64,000 bases of DNA from Pseudomonas sp. RIT-PI-S (GCF_025642975.1 NZ_JANZKJ010000015.1:62001-126000), one strand, 5' to 3'; counted from the first letter of the stretch, positions 31,971 through 40,923 are shown. Notes: generated by a model from the letters alone, not told the origin. Translations and numbers: made by a program.

Positions 31971-33932
31971 TCAGGCCAGCCAGCGCTGCAGCAGTTGCTG
32001 CAGGTCCGTGCGCTTGAACGGCTTGGCCAGGTAGTCGTCCATGCCCGCTTCCAGGCAGGCTTCGCGGTCGCCCAGTAGTGCGTTGGCGGTGAGCGCGATG
32101 ATCGGCAGCCCATGGCGCTCTGGCAGGCGCCGGATGCGACGGGTGCTTTCATAACCGTCGACTACCGGCAGCCGGCAGTCCATCAGCACCGCCGCAAAGG
32201 ATTGCTGGCGAACGCTATCTACCGCCTGAGCGCCATCGCCCACCACGCTCACTTCATAGCCAAGGCTGCGCAACATCGCCTCGATCACGGTCTGGTTGAC
32301 CGGGTTATCCTCGACCAGCAATACATGGTGGTTCAGACCGCTGGTGGCCTCTTTGGTTCGTGCGGGCAGAGGCTCTCTCTCTTTAGCGGGCGCAGGCTTT
32401 TGGCTCAGTGCCAAGGGCATTTCCAGGGTAAATACCGAGCCTTTGCCTTCGTCGCTGTGCGCCCGCAAGGTGCCGCCCATGCGCTCGGCCAGGTTGCGCG
32501 CGATGGGCAGGCCCAGCCCCGTGCCGCCGTAGCGGCGGGAGATAGAGCTGTCGGCTTGCTGGAACGCCACGAACATGCGCTCGAGCTCCTCCGGGTCGAT
32601 GCCGATGCCGGTGTCGGTCACCGTGCAGGTCAGCCAGATGAGCCGGTCGTCGAGTACCTGGCAGCTTGGCTCGATGCTCACGCCGCCCACTTCGGTGAAC
32701 TTGAGCGCATTGCCGATCAGGTTCACCAGGATCTGGCGGATACGGGTAGGGTCCCCGAGGACCTGCCAGTGGTTGAAGTCCTCCGAATGCGCCAGCGTCA
32801 GGGTCAGGCCGCTCTGTTGCGCGCTGTGCTGGAACGAGTGGACGCATTCGGTGAACAGGTCCGCCAGGTTGAAGGGGATATGTTCGAGTTCCAACCCGGT
32901 GCGCTCGATCCGGGAGAAGTCCAGGATGTCGTTGATGACTTTAAGCAGGTGCTCGGTGGACTGGGTCGCGAGCACGGCATATTCATGCTGCTCATCGCTC
33001 AACGGGGTGGTCTCGAGCAACTGCAGCATGCCCAGCACGCCATTCATGGGGGTGCGCAGTTCATGGCTCATCATGGCCAGGAACTCGGTCTTGGCGCTGT
33101 TGGCGCGTTCTGCCTCTTCGCGGGTCTGGATCAACTGCTGCATCGCCTCGCGCTGCTCCCGGCTGGCCTGCTCCAGGCCCTGGGCGAGGTCGTTGATGTG
33201 CTGGGCGAGGGCGCCCAGCTCGCTGTCATGCTCTACCGGCAGGGTGGCCTTGAAGTCGCCCTGGCGGATCGCTTTCACCGCCGCGCCCATGTTGCGGATC
33301 GGCTGCGACAAGCCCCGGGACAAGCGCCGCGCCATAAGAAAGGTGACGGCCAAGGTGAACAGGGCCAGCACCCCAGCCTTGATCAGAATTTCCTGCTGGC
33401 GCTCGTTGAATGCATCGTCGGACATACCCACCACCACCCGGCCCAGGTAGTCATCGGCATGGGCGGCCAGCCCGCTGCGCTTGAGCTCACTGCTGGCCGC
33501 ATAGCGTTGCAGGCGGATCGGCGACTGAAACACCTGCACCGGGGTCGCCGATGCACTGCTGTTGCGTGGCTGCTCCAGGTAAATAATGATGTCGTCGTTA
33601 CGGCCCTGGATCTCCAGGAAGCGCACGTGCGGGATGCTCAACGTGGCGCGCAGCAGGCCGTCCAGCACCTCGGAGTTTTCCACCAGCACGCCATATTCCG
33701 CCGCCGGTGCCAGTTGGTTGGCGATCAGCTGACCGGTATGGGTCATTTCCTGGCGCAGGTCCTGGATCCGCACGAATGTGAAGAAACAGATCAACAGCAG
33801 CGTCAGCAGCAGCGCGGGGCCCAGGCTGATGATCTGAGTCCTGGCGTGGATGTCCCCGCTCCATCTAAGGTTCACGGGCGGGATACTCGAAGGTGGCAGT
33901 GATACGGCATGCTGATCGCTATTTAATGGCAT
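31971..33932 (-). CDS. Hybrid sensor histidine kinase / response regulator (PA1611-like)
   Basis: This 653-residue inner-membrane kinase has a first transmembrane helix (about 36-55), a periplasmic sensor segment, a second helix (about 184-201), HAMP (about 202-254), a coiled linker, and a HisKA domain with His290. The HATPase domain has Asn408, Asp-Thr-Gly-Ile-Gly and Gly-Thr-Gly-Leu-Gly. A C-terminal receiver carries phospho-acceptor Asp585 and Lys637. The ATG at 33932 was chosen because upstream codons lack membrane or domain homology. Its position upstream of fabA matches P. aeruginosa PA1611 (651 residues), a GacS-like kinase reported to bind RetS; equivalence here is inferred from position and length. 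No HPt domain is present, so an external one is needed. Confidence 0.9.
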   Translation of the reverse strand: MPLNSDQHAVSLPPSSIPPVNLRWSGDIHARTQIISLGPALLLTLLLICFFTFVRIQDLRQEMTHTGQLIANQLAPAAEYGVLVENSEVLDGLLRATLSIPHVRFLEIQGRNDDIIIYLEQPRNSSASATPVQVFQSPIRLQRYAASSELKRSGLAAHADDYLGRVVVGMSDDAFNERQQEILIKAGVLALFTLAVTFLMARRLSRGLSQPIRNMGAAVKAIRQGDFKATLPVEHDSELGALAQHINDLAQGLEQASREQREAMQQLIQTREEAERANSAKTEFLAMMSHELRTPMNGVLGMLQLLETTPLSDEQHEYAVLATQSTEHLLKVINDILDFSRIERTGLELEHIPFNLADLFTECVHSFQHSAQQSGLTLTLAHSEDFNHWQVLGDPTRIRQILVNLIGNALKFTEVGGVSIEPSCQVLDDRLIWLTCTVTDTGIGIDPEELERMFVAFQQADSSISRRYGGTGLGLPIARNLAERMGGTLRAHSDEGKGSVFTLEMPLALSQKPAPAKEREPLPARTKEATSGLNHHVLLVEDNPVNQTVIEAMLRSLGYEVSVVGDGAQAVDSVRQQSFAAVLMDCRLPVVDGYESTRRIRRLPERHGLPIIALTANALLGDREACLEAGMDDYLAKPFKRTDLQQLLQRWLA

Positions 33933-34106
33933 GGGCTCGGGAAGCGGGCATCTTACCCGGGATCCCAAACATTTCCAGATCCGCCGGCCTCCTTCCCGGT
34001 GCGCGGCGATAGTCGGTGCGGGCCGGCATGGCGGCACCGGGGCTGGTTCTGCAAGTATCGCTCCGTATAATGACCAACCGCCTCTTTAGGTTCCATGGAA
34101 GTTTTT

Positions 34107-35132
34107 ATGTCTGCACAGCAACCGATCGCGGTACTCGGCGGAGGCAGCTTTGGCACCGCGGTGGCGAACCTGCTTGGCGAAAACGGCCATCGGGTCTGGC
34201 AATGGATGCGCGATCCGGTGCAAGCCGAGGCGATGCGCACCCAGCGGGAGAACCCGCGCTACCTCAAGGGCATCAAGCTGCACCCGGCCGTGGAGCCGCT
34301 GACCGATCTGCCGCAGGTGCTGGCGGGCAGCGAGTTGCTGTTCGTCGCGCTACCCTCCAGCGCCCTGCGGGCGGTGCTCGCGCCCCATGCGCAAACCTTG
34401 ACCGGGAAAATGCTGGTCAGCCTGACCAAGGGTATTGAGGCCGACACTTTCAAGCTGATGAGCGAAATCCTCGAGGAAATCGCACCGGCCGCGCGCCTGG
34501 GCGTGCTCTCTGGCCCCAACCTGGCGCGTGAAATCGCCGAGCACGCGCTCACCGCTACCGTGGTCGCCAGCGCCGACGAAGCCCTTTGCCGCTCCGTGCA
34601 GGCGGCGCTCCACGGTCGCAGGTTCCGCGTGTATGCCAGCAACGACCGCTTTGGGGTCGAATTGGGCGGTGCCTTGAAGAACGTATACGCGATCATCGCC
34701 GGGCTGGCCGCGGCGCTGAACATGGGCGAGAACACCCGCAGCATGCTGATCACCCGCGCGCTCGCGGAAATGACCCGCTTTGCCGTCAGCCAGGGGGCAA
34801 ACCCCATGACGTTCCTCGGGCTGGCCGGCGTGGGGGATTTGATCGTCACGTGTTCTTCGCCCAAGAGCCGTAATTATCAAGTGGGTTACGCACTGGGCCA
34901 GGGCCTTAGCCTGGACGAGGCCGTAGCTCGCCTCGGCGAGGTCGCCGAAGGCGTCAACACGCTGAAGGTGCTCAAGGCCAGGGCGGCGCAATTGCAGGTC
35001 TACATGCCGTTGGTCGCCGGCCTGCATGCGATCCTGTTCGAAGGGCGCACCCTTGAGCAGGTCATCGAGCTGCTGATGCGCGGCGAACCCAAGACCGATG
35101 TGGACTTCATTCCCGCCAGCGGTTTCGATTGA
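34107..35132 (+). CDS. gpsA: Glycerol-3-phosphate dehydrogenase [NAD(P)+]
   Basis: This 341-residue cytosolic enzyme makes sn-glycerol 3-phosphate from dihydroxyacetone phosphate for phospholipid synthesis. The Rossmann loop Leu-Gly-Gly-Gly-Ser-Phe-Gly-Thr-Ala is at residues 9-17. The catalytic lysine lies in Gly-Gly-Ala-Leu-Lys-Asn-Val-Tyr-Ala. The ATG at 34107 gives the usual length; another ATG at 34095 is less well placed. The DUF4389 gene follows 9 bases later, so the two are co-transcribed. Confidence 0.97.
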   Translation: MSAQQPIAVLGGGSFGTAVANLLGENGHRVWQWMRDPVQAEAMRTQRENPRYLKGIKLHPAVEPLTDLPQVLAGSELLFVALPSSALRAVLAPHAQTLTGKMLVSLTKGIEADTFKLMSEILEEIAPAARLGVLSGPNLAREIAEHALTATVVASADEALCRSVQAALHGRRFRVYASNDRFGVELGGALKNVYAIIAGLAAALNMGENTRSMLITRALAEMTRFAVSQGANPMTFLGLAGVGDLIVTCSSPKSRNYQVGYALGQGLSLDEAVARLGEVAEGVNTLKVLKARAAQLQVYMPLVAGLHAILFEGRTLEQVIELLMRGEPKTDVDFIPASGFD

Positions 35133-35141
35133 GGAACGATC

Positions 35142-35489
35142 ATGAACTCACCCCGTTTTCAGCCCGAGCAGGAGTCCATCGCCCTGCGGGTCATCTGGAT
35201 GCTGCTGTTCCTGCTGGTATGGCAGGTCGCTCAGCTGGTGCTTGGCGCCGTGGTGCTGGTGCAGCTCATCTCGCGGTTGGTGTACGCCGCCCCGAACGCC
35301 GGGCTCATGAACTTCGGCGACAGCCTCAGCCGGTACCTGGCGCAGATAGGCCGCTTCGGCTGCTTCCATAGCGAGCAAAAGCCTTGGCCGTTCGCCGACT
35401 GGCCGGCGGCGCGGCCTGCCCAGGGCGAAGGGGAGCGCGCCGCGCCCACTCCGCCTACTGCCATGGACAAGCAGGAGCCACCGCTGTGA
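35142..35489 (+). CDS. DUF4389 membrane protein
   Basis: This 115-residue protein has a single long hydrophobic segment (about residues 15-46) after a short charged N-terminus, then the DUF4389-type stretch around Leu-Ser-Arg-Tyr-Leu-Ala-Gln-Ile. A Pro/Ala-rich cytoplasmic tail follows. The function of the family is unknown. Its GTGA stop/start overlap with sixA and the 9-base gap to gpsA show one transcription unit. Confidence 0.85.
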   Translation: MNSPRFQPEQESIALRVIWMLLFLLVWQVAQLVLGAVVLVQLISRLVYAAPNAGLMNFGDSLSRYLAQIGRFGCFHSEQKPWPFADWPAARPAQGEGERAAPTPPTAMDKQEPPL

Positions 35490-35962
35490 CTGCGCCTGGC
35501 GCCAAGACGATATGGATCCTGCGTCACGGCGAGGCGGCCAACACCGCCCCCACAGATGCCAGCCGCGCCTTGACCCAGGCGGGCCGTGAGCAAGTGTTGC
35601 GCAGCGCTGTTCACCTCATGAGCGAGCCGCTCGAGTTGATGCTCGTCAGCCCCTACGTACGCGCTCAGCAGACTGCACAGCTGGTGTACACGGCGCTCGG
35701 CCAGCGCGTGGAAATGCGCACGGCCGCCTGGCTGACGCCTGACAGCGATCCGGACCAGGTACTGGCCGAACTGGACCGCGCCAGCGTCAGCAACCTGCTG
35801 CTTGTCAGCCACCAGCCTCTGGTAGGCATGCTGCTGGGCCTGCTCGATCGTGGGGACCGATCCAGCCCCTATTCCATGGGCACGGCAAGCCTGGCGCAGC
35901 TTGAAGGCGCCGCGCCGCTACCCGGCCTGATGACACTGCGCAGCCTGCGCCATTCTCACTGA
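35486..35962 (+). CDS. sixA: Phosphohistidine phosphatase SixA
   Basis: At 158 residues this small histidine phosphatase removes phosphate from phosphohistidine, acting in E. coli on ArcB and the nitrogen PTS. The catalytic Arg13-His14-Gly15-Glu16 motif lies near the N-terminus and the second histidine is His109 (Leu-Val-Ser-His-Gln-Pro). The start is GTG at 35486, overlapping the upstream stop by four bases and preceded by AGGAG at 35473. In-frame ATG codons farther upstream lie inside the DUF4389 gene. Confidence 0.92.
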   Translation: MTAPGAKTIWILRHGEAANTAPTDASRALTQAGREQVLRSAVHLMSEPLELMLVSPYVRAQQTAQLVYTALGQRVEMRTAAWLTPDSDPDQVLAELDRASVSNLLLVSHQPLVGMLLGLLDRGDRSSPYSMGTASLAQLEGAAPLPGLMTLRSLRHSH

Positions 35963-35975
35963 ACAAGGATCGCCC

Positions 35976-36419
35976 ATGAGCTTGTGGCACACCCTCCCAG
36001 ACCTCGATGCACTCAATGCCCGGCAGAAGGGCAGCATCGGCGAACTCCTGGACATCCGCTTCGAAGCCTTCGGCGACGACTTCATCACCGCCAGCATGGC
36101 AGTGGACGCCCGCACCCATCAGCCGTTCGGGTTGCTGCACGGCGGTGCTTCGGTGGTGTTGGCCGAGAGCGTCGGTTCCACGGCCAGCATGCTCTGCCTG
36201 GACGCCAGCCGCTTCTATTGCGTGGGGTTGGAGGTCAACGCCAACCACTTGCGTGGCGTGCGTGAGGGGCGTGTGACCGCCACCGCCCGGGCGGTGCACA
36301 TCGGCCGCAGCACCCACGTGTGGGATATCCGCCTGGTGGATGGCCAGGGCAAGCCCAGCTGCATTTCTCGCCTCACGGTGGCGGTGATGCCCTTGGCGCA
36401 GACACCGCCCGCTGGCTGA
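35976..36419 (+). CDS. Hot-dog fold acyl-CoA thioesterase (YdiI/EntH/PaaI-like)
   Basis: This 147-residue protein matches the 4-hydroxybenzoyl-CoA thioesterase (Arthrobacter-type) hot-dog family. The signature Gln-Pro-Phe-Gly-Leu-Leu-His-Gly-Gly-Ala contains His55, and the catalytic Glu is Glu64 in Leu-Ala-Glu-Ser-Val-Gly-Ser. The gene begins 13 bases after sixA, behind AAGGATC. It could be a housekeeping acyl-CoA or menaquinone-type thioesterase; the substrate cannot be told from sequence. Confidence 0.9.
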   Translation: MSLWHTLPDLDALNARQKGSIGELLDIRFEAFGDDFITASMAVDARTHQPFGLLHGGASVVLAESVGSTASMLCLDASRFYCVGLEVNANHLRGVREGRVTATARAVHIGRSTHVWDIRLVDGQGKPSCISRLTVAVMPLAQTPPAG

Positions 36420-36506
36420 CCTGCCCTCTTCGATGGCCGATTCGCGTGTTGTCGGCCGCAGGCACGGTGGCGACAATCGGGGCCTTTGCTCAATGGGCCG
36501 CACATC

Positions 36507-37307
36507 ATGCCGGAAACGCTTTTTTTCGCCCATGCCAACGGTTTTCCCTCGGCGACCTACGGCAAGCTGTTCGGGGCGCTCACGCCAGAGTTCGCCGTGC
36601 GGCACTTGCCGCAACATGGCCATGACCCGCGCTTTCCCGTGGAAGATAACTGGAAAGCGCTGGTCGATGAGCTGCTCCATCATCTGCGCGCAGTGGGCGC
36701 GCCGGTATGGGGCGTGGGCCATTCCCTCGGGGGCGTGCTGCATCTGCACGCGGCCCTGCGCCATCCCGAGCTCTACCGGGGGGTGATCATGCTCGATTCC
36801 CCCTTGCTCAGCAGCAGCGACCAGTGGCTCATTCGCGCCGCCAAGCGCTTTGGCTTGATTGACCGCATCACACCGGCTGGCCGCACCCTGGGGCGGCGAG
36901 ACCGCTTCGAGGATCAAAGCAGTGCGCGGGACTATTTTCTGAGCAAGCCGCTGTTCAAGGATTTCGACCCAGAGTGCCTGGATGCCTATCTGGAGCATGG
37001 GCTCAAGCCAGACGGCGACGGCCTGCGCCTGGCGTTCGAACCGGACACGGAAATCCGCATTTATCGCAGCGTTCCGCATGTGAGCCCAGGGCGGCCGAGC
37101 CGCCTGGCGTTGCCCGTGGCGGTGGTCGGCGGCGAGCGCAGCCGGGTGGTGCTGCGCCATCACGCCCGCAACGCCAGGCGGTTGCCGCGGGGAGAGTTTC
37201 ACCTGGTGCCTGGCGGGCACATGTTCCCGTTGGAGCAACCGCTGCAGACCGCCGAGCTGGTACGTGGTGTGCTGCGCCGCTGGCAGGCCGAGGCGTTGGT
37301 GCCATGA
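36507..37307 (+). CDS. Alpha/beta hydrolase
   Basis: This 266-residue hydrolase has an oxyanion-hole segment Phe-Ala-His-Ala-Asn-Gly-Phe-Pro (residues 7-14), the nucleophile elbow Gly-His-Ser-Leu-Gly-Gly (Ser73), and a C-terminal His in Pro-Gly-Gly-His-Met-Phe-Pro. No signal peptide is seen, so it is cytosolic. Its stop overlaps the start of the next hydrolase by four bases (ATGA). The pair is conserved at this place in P. aeruginosa. The substrate is unknown. Confidence 0.9.
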   Translation: MPETLFFAHANGFPSATYGKLFGALTPEFAVRHLPQHGHDPRFPVEDNWKALVDELLHHLRAVGAPVWGVGHSLGGVLHLHAALRHPELYRGVIMLDSPLLSSSDQWLIRAAKRFGLIDRITPAGRTLGRRDRFEDQSSARDYFLSKPLFKDFDPECLDAYLEHGLKPDGDGLRLAFEPDTEIRIYRSVPHVSPGRPSRLALPVAVVGGERSRVVLRHHARNARRLPRGEFHLVPGGHMFPLEQPLQTAELVRGVLRRWQAEALVP

Positions 37308-38158
37308 CGCAGGCCTTCGAAGCAGTACGTCTGCCCCTGGAGCACATCGAATTGGCGGGCCTGCTGCACGGGCCCCGGCACGCGCCGCCAGTGATCGCTT
37401 TGCATGGCTGGCTGGATAACGCCAACAGTTTTGCCCGCTTGCTGCCGCGGCTGCCTGGGTTGCGGGTGCTGGCGCTGGATCTGGCCGGGCATGGGCTGTC
37501 TGGGCATCGCCCCGCGGGCAGCCTGTACGCCCCCTGGGAATACGCCCGGGACGTGTTGCAGGTCGCCGAGCAATTGGGTTGGGAGCGCTTCTCTTTGCTA
37601 GGGCATTCCATGGGCGCGATCATCGCGGCTCAATTGGCCGCTGCGATGCCTGAGCGGGTAGAGCGGCTGGCGTTGATCGAGGGCGTGATACCACCGGACG
37701 CGCCGCCGGCCAACCCAGCGCAACGGCTGGGCAAGGCACTGCGCGAGCAACTGGCCCAGGGTAGCCGGCGCAAACCGTTGTACGGCAGCCGCCATCAGGC
37801 GGTGCGAGCGCGCAGCCTGAGCGGGCTTCCCGTAAGCGAGAGCGCGGCACAGTTGCTCGCCGACCGTGGCTTGATGGAAGTCGAGGGCGGGTTTACCTGG
37901 CGCAGCGACAATCGCCTGACCCTCACTACTCCCATGCGCTTGGAGCCAGCGCAAGCGTTGGAAATCGTTCATCAGGTGCAATGCCCGGCCCTGCTGGTGA
38001 TTGCCGAGCAAGGCTTATTGGCCAAACGCAACGACCTGCTGGAACGCCTGCCCTTCGAACAGGTCCGTTTGCCAGGAGGGCATCACCTGCACCTGGATGA
38101 TGAGCAGGGAGCCGATCGTGTAGCAGCCTGTATCAATCCTTTCTTTACCTCGCCTTGA
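37304..38158 (+). CDS. Alpha/beta hydrolase, second of a tandem pair
   Basis: This 284-residue protein has His-Gly-Trp-Leu-Asp-Asn (oxyanion region, residues 34-39), the nucleophile elbow Gly-His-Ser-Met-Gly-Ala (Ser102), and His in Gly-Gly-His-His-Leu-His. It resembles Ser-hydrolase-like (SERHL) and esterase proteins more than its upstream neighbour, so the two are not a recent duplication. The ATG at 37304 is embedded in the preceding stop. Confidence 0.9.
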   Translation: MTQAFEAVRLPLEHIELAGLLHGPRHAPPVIALHGWLDNANSFARLLPRLPGLRVLALDLAGHGLSGHRPAGSLYAPWEYARDVLQVAEQLGWERFSLLGHSMGAIIAAQLAAAMPERVERLALIEGVIPPDAPPANPAQRLGKALREQLAQGSRRKPLYGSRHQAVRARSLSGLPVSESAAQLLADRGLMEVEGGFTWRSDNRLTLTTPMRLEPAQALEIVHQVQCPALLVIAEQGLLAKRNDLLERLPFEQVRLPGGHHLHLDDEQGADRVAACINPFFTSP

Positions 38159-38207
38159 CTTGACGGCATGGACTGCCGAACCTTGGCCGGTTCACAGGGA
38201 GTCCTTC

Positions 38208-39053
38208 ATGCCGTATCTATCCCGCACGCTCCATGGCCTATGCGCAAGGCCATGGTTACGCGCGCTGTTATTGCCCTGCCTGCTGTTGACGCTTGGCGCA
38301 ACTTCTGCCGGCGCAAGCGTCGACCCACTCTCCGCCCTCCAGCCCGACGATGGTCAGTTGCTCGATCAGCGCGGGCCCGCCCCTGCTGAGCGCCTTTACC
38401 CGCTAGGCCCACTGCGGCGCATCGGCGGTGCGCTACGCATGGAGGCGCGCTTGCAAGTTCGCGGCGAACTGGCTTCTGCCACCTGGGAGCTGCCCGCCGA
38501 ACGCAGCGCCAGCGCGGCGTTCAAGGTGGCGCGGGAGGCCCTGAGGGCGGCGGATACCCAGGTGTTGTTCTGGTGCGAAGGCCGGGACTGCGGCGAGAGC
38601 AACCTCTGGGCAAACGACATCCTGGGCAATACACGCCTGCTTGGCAGCGATGACCAGCAAGGCTTCCTGCTGGTCCGCCAGGCCCAGGGGGCAACCGATA
38701 GGCTGGTCGCCGTTTATGGCGTGCTGCGTGGTAACCGCCGGGTTGCGCTGCATGTTGAAACCTTTGTCCCCGAGACGCCGCTTGGGCCAGTGTTGCCGAC
38801 CTCAGGCACCTTGCTGCGCGAGCTGCGTGACGCCGGCCAATTGTCGTTCCCGGACCTGGCCACGCCGCCCGCGGCGGATTGGGCCTCGGTGCTGGCGCGC
38901 ACCCTCAACCTGGACAGCACTCTGCGCCTGCGGCTGAACGGCGAGGGCGCGGAGCAATGGCAGGCCGCGCTCGTCGCGGCGGGGGTTCGTGCCACCCGGC
39001 TGAGCCTGGGCGAACAGGCCGGTGAAGGCTTGCGAATGGAGATCATCCGATGA
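38208..39053 (+). CDS. DUF4892 domain-containing exported protein
   Basis: This 281-residue protein starts with an Arg-rich n-region and a hydrophobic core ending near Gly-Ala-Ser (about residue 36), a signal peptide. The mature part matches DUF4892, with the conserved Cys-Glu-Gly-Arg-Asp-Cys-Gly-Glu-Ser-Asn-Leu-Trp stretch; the two cysteines may form a disulfide in the periplasm. The start at 38208 follows AGGGAGTCC. Its stop overlaps the start of the permease gene by four bases, suggesting a functional link. Function unknown. Confidence 0.85.
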   Translation: MPYLSRTLHGLCARPWLRALLLPCLLLTLGATSAGASVDPLSALQPDDGQLLDQRGPAPAERLYPLGPLRRIGGALRMEARLQVRGELASATWELPAERSASAAFKVAREALRAADTQVLFWCEGRDCGESNLWANDILGNTRLLGSDDQQGFLLVRQAQGATDRLVAVYGVLRGNRRVALHVETFVPETPLGPVLPTSGTLLRELRDAGQLSFPDLATPPAADWASVLARTLNLDSTLRLRLNGEGAEQWQAALVAAGVRATRLSLGEQAGEGLRMEIIR

Positions 39054-40084
39054 TCAGTACCGACCGCCTGTTGATGCAGATTGCCTTGCTGTTGCTGCTG
39101 GTGGCCTGCACCTGGGTGATACTGCCTTTCGTTTCGGCGCTGCTGTGGGGTGCGATCCTTGCCTACGCCAGCTGGCCGTTGATGCGCCGGTTGAGCGTGA
39201 TGCTGGGCGGGCGCCCAACCCTGGCCGCCGGCATCCTCACTGGCATGTGGGTGTTGCTGGTGCTGCTGCCGTTGGTTTGGCTGGGGTTCAACCTGGTGGA
39301 CCACCTGCGCGGCGCCGTCGCCTTTATCCGGGATGTTCAGCTTGAAGGCTTGCCGCCCGCGCCGGCCTGGCTGGCCAACTTGCCCCTGGTGGGCGACCGG
39401 CTTGCCCGCTTGTGGACCACCATGGATGCCCAAGGCGCCGCCTTTTTCCAAGGGCTCAAGCCGCACCTGGGCCAGGTCGGTAACTGGTTGGTCGCGCGCA
39501 GTGCGCGGCTGGGCGGTGGGCTGATCGAGCTGGCGCTCGCCTTGGTGTTCACTTTCTTCTTCTACCGCGACGGCCCGCGTATCGCGGCGTTCGTGCTGCG
39601 GTTGCTGGAGCGCTTGATGGGCGAGCGAGGGGCGTATTACCTGAGCCTCGTCGCTGACACCGTGCAAAGGGTAGTCAACGGCGTGATCGGCACCGCCGCC
39701 GCACAGGCGTTGCTTGCGCTTATCGGCTTTATGATCGCGGGCATCCCGGGGGCGTTGGTGCTGGGCATCTTCACCTTCCTGCTGAGCCTGATCCCGATGG
39801 GGCCGCCACTCGCGTGGATACCCGCGGTCACTTGGCTGGTGTGGCAGGAGCATTATGGGATGGCCGTGTTCCTCGGCCTCTGGGGCATGTTCGTGATCAG
39901 CGGCGTGGATAACGTGCTCAAGCCTTACCTGATCAGCCGAGGTGGTGATCTGCCCGTGGTCATCGTGCTGGTAGGGGTATTCGGTGGCCTGCTGGCCTTC
40001 GGCTTTATCGGCCTGTTCCTCGGGCCAACCTTCCTGGCGGTGGGGTACCGCCTGGTCACCGATTGGGCGCGGGAGCCAGCGTAG
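39050..40084 (+). CDS. AI-2E family transporter (YdiK/PerM-like)
   Basis: This 344-residue polytopic membrane protein belongs to the AI-2E exporter family, with about seven or eight helices and the characteristic C-terminal pattern Gly-Pro-Pro-Leu-Ala-Trp-Ile-Pro followed by Asn-Val-Leu-Lys-Pro-Tyr-Leu-Ile. Members include TqsA and sodium:proton antiporters, so signal export is not assured. It is translationally coupled to the DUF4892 gene and is the last gene of the plus-strand run. Confidence 0.88.
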   Translation: MISTDRLLMQIALLLLLVACTWVILPFVSALLWGAILAYASWPLMRRLSVMLGGRPTLAAGILTGMWVLLVLLPLVWLGFNLVDHLRGAVAFIRDVQLEGLPPAPAWLANLPLVGDRLARLWTTMDAQGAAFFQGLKPHLGQVGNWLVARSARLGGGLIELALALVFTFFFYRDGPRIAAFVLRLLERLMGERGAYYLSLVADTVQRVVNGVIGTAAAQALLALIGFMIAGIPGALVLGIFTFLLSLIPMGPPLAWIPAVTWLVWQEHYGMAVFLGLWGMFVISGVDNVLKPYLISRGGDLPVVIVLVGVFGGLLAFGFIGLFLGPTFLAVGYRLVTDWAREPA

Positions 40085-40153
40085 GAGTGAGCGCAGCCCG
40101 CGAACCAAGGCACCCCAAGCTGGCGTACCGGTTCGCAGGCTGCCGCCCGCTCC
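40083..40153. repeat. REP-like inverted pair
   Basis: GGAGTGAGCGCAGCCCGCGAACC-like sequence (from 40083) is mirrored by GGTTCGCAGGCTGCCGCCCGCTCC-like sequence (40130-40153). The arms resemble the extragenic palindromes common in Pseudomonas putida-group genomes. It lies between two convergent genes, the usual place for such elements. Confidence 0.6.
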
Positions 40154-40165
40154 TGGCGGGGGGGC

Positions 40166-40825
40166 TCAGGCTGCGGTGCTGAGCGTACCGCCGACGCTGC
40201 TGCTACCGCTCAGCCCGTATTGCTTGCTCAAGTTGGCAATCATACGGTTGATCGTGTCCGTCGCGAGGGTGCTGTCGCTCTGGCTGGAATCATTGCTGGC
40301 GGTCTGCTGTTGTGGCGGTGGCGGCGGTGGGGTCAGCGCGGCGGTCAGTTCATCGGTGTCGATGACCCCATCGCCGTCACTGTCGAGCGCGGAGAATAAC
40401 TGGCTGCTGTCGCTATCGCTGCTCATCGCCGCGCTTAGCTCGTCGGTGCTCAGCACACCATCGTCGTCACTGTCCAGGCTCGAGATCAGGTCCGCGGCGT
40501 CCTGGCTGGCGTTCATTCCCTGCGGTGGAGGAGGTGGCGGCGCCATCGAGGAGAGCTCATCCAGGCTCAGGCTCGAGTCGCTGTCGCTGTCCAGGTCGCT
40601 GAACGACTGGCTCAGGCTGACCAGCACGCCCGCCTTGCCGGGGTCATCGCTGTTTTGCGCGGTAGAGAGCGCACTCTGCAGTTCGTCGCTGCTGACCTTG
40701 CCGTCTTCGTCGGTGTCCAGGCTAGTCAGCAGGGCCTGCTGAAAACTGGACTTGTCGGTGCTGGTGCTCTTGCTCGAGGCCGAGCTGTAATAGTAACTGG
40801 AGGAACTACTGACGCCACTGATCAT
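40166..40825 (-). CDS. EF-hand calcium-binding protein with polyproline linkers
   Basis: This 219-residue acidic protein has four EF-hand loops: 37-48, 79-90 (a Ser-rich variant), 118-129 and 148-159. Loops 1, 3 and 4 carry Asp/Asn at positions 1, 3 and 5, Gly at 6 and Glu at 12. Polyproline runs (about 96-101 and 166-171) separate the pairs. The Ser/Tyr-rich N-terminus is not a classical signal peptide. The ATG at 40825 is placed 7 bases after GGAG; an ATG two codons earlier would be too close. It lies 98 bases downstream of, and co-directional with, a two-component kinase gene. It resembles proteins annotated as XopAW-type EF-hand proteins. A calcium sensor or buffer role is inference. Confidence 0.85.
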   Translation of the reverse strand: MISGVSSSSSYYYSSASSKSTSTDKSSFQQALLTSLDTDEDGKVSSDELQSALSTAQNSDDPGKAGVLVSLSQSFSDLDSDSDSSLSLDELSSMAPPPPPPQGMNASQDAADLISSLDSDDDGVLSTDELSAAMSSDSDSSQLFSALDSDGDGVIDTDELTAALTPPPPPPQQQTASNDSSQSDSTLATDTINRMIANLSKQYGLSGSSSVGGTLSTAA

Positions 40826-40923
40826 GGACATGCTCCGATGGTTAGGCCGGTGCGGTTCACCGACCCTCGCACCATTGCAAGGCAACGTGTCCTGGGTGTG
40901 TGGGCTCTGTACCAGCGCCGATA

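Noticed and set aside
32112..33902. 596-codon plus-strand frame opposite the hybrid kinase
   Set aside because: Mirrors the kinase domains; no start signal and the minus-strand gene shows complete kinase motifs.
35805..37238. 477-codon minus-strand frame across sixA, the thioesterase and a hydrolase
   Set aside because: It crosses three well-supported plus-strand genes in antisense and has no domain features.
36507..38158. Tandem alpha/beta hydrolases as a recent duplication
   Set aside because: The two proteins share only fold motifs; N-termini and lid regions differ, so they are separate families.
40166..40825. EF-hand protein as a type III effector
   Set aside because: Name similarity to XopAW alone is not evidence; no secretion genes or type III promoter seen in the window.
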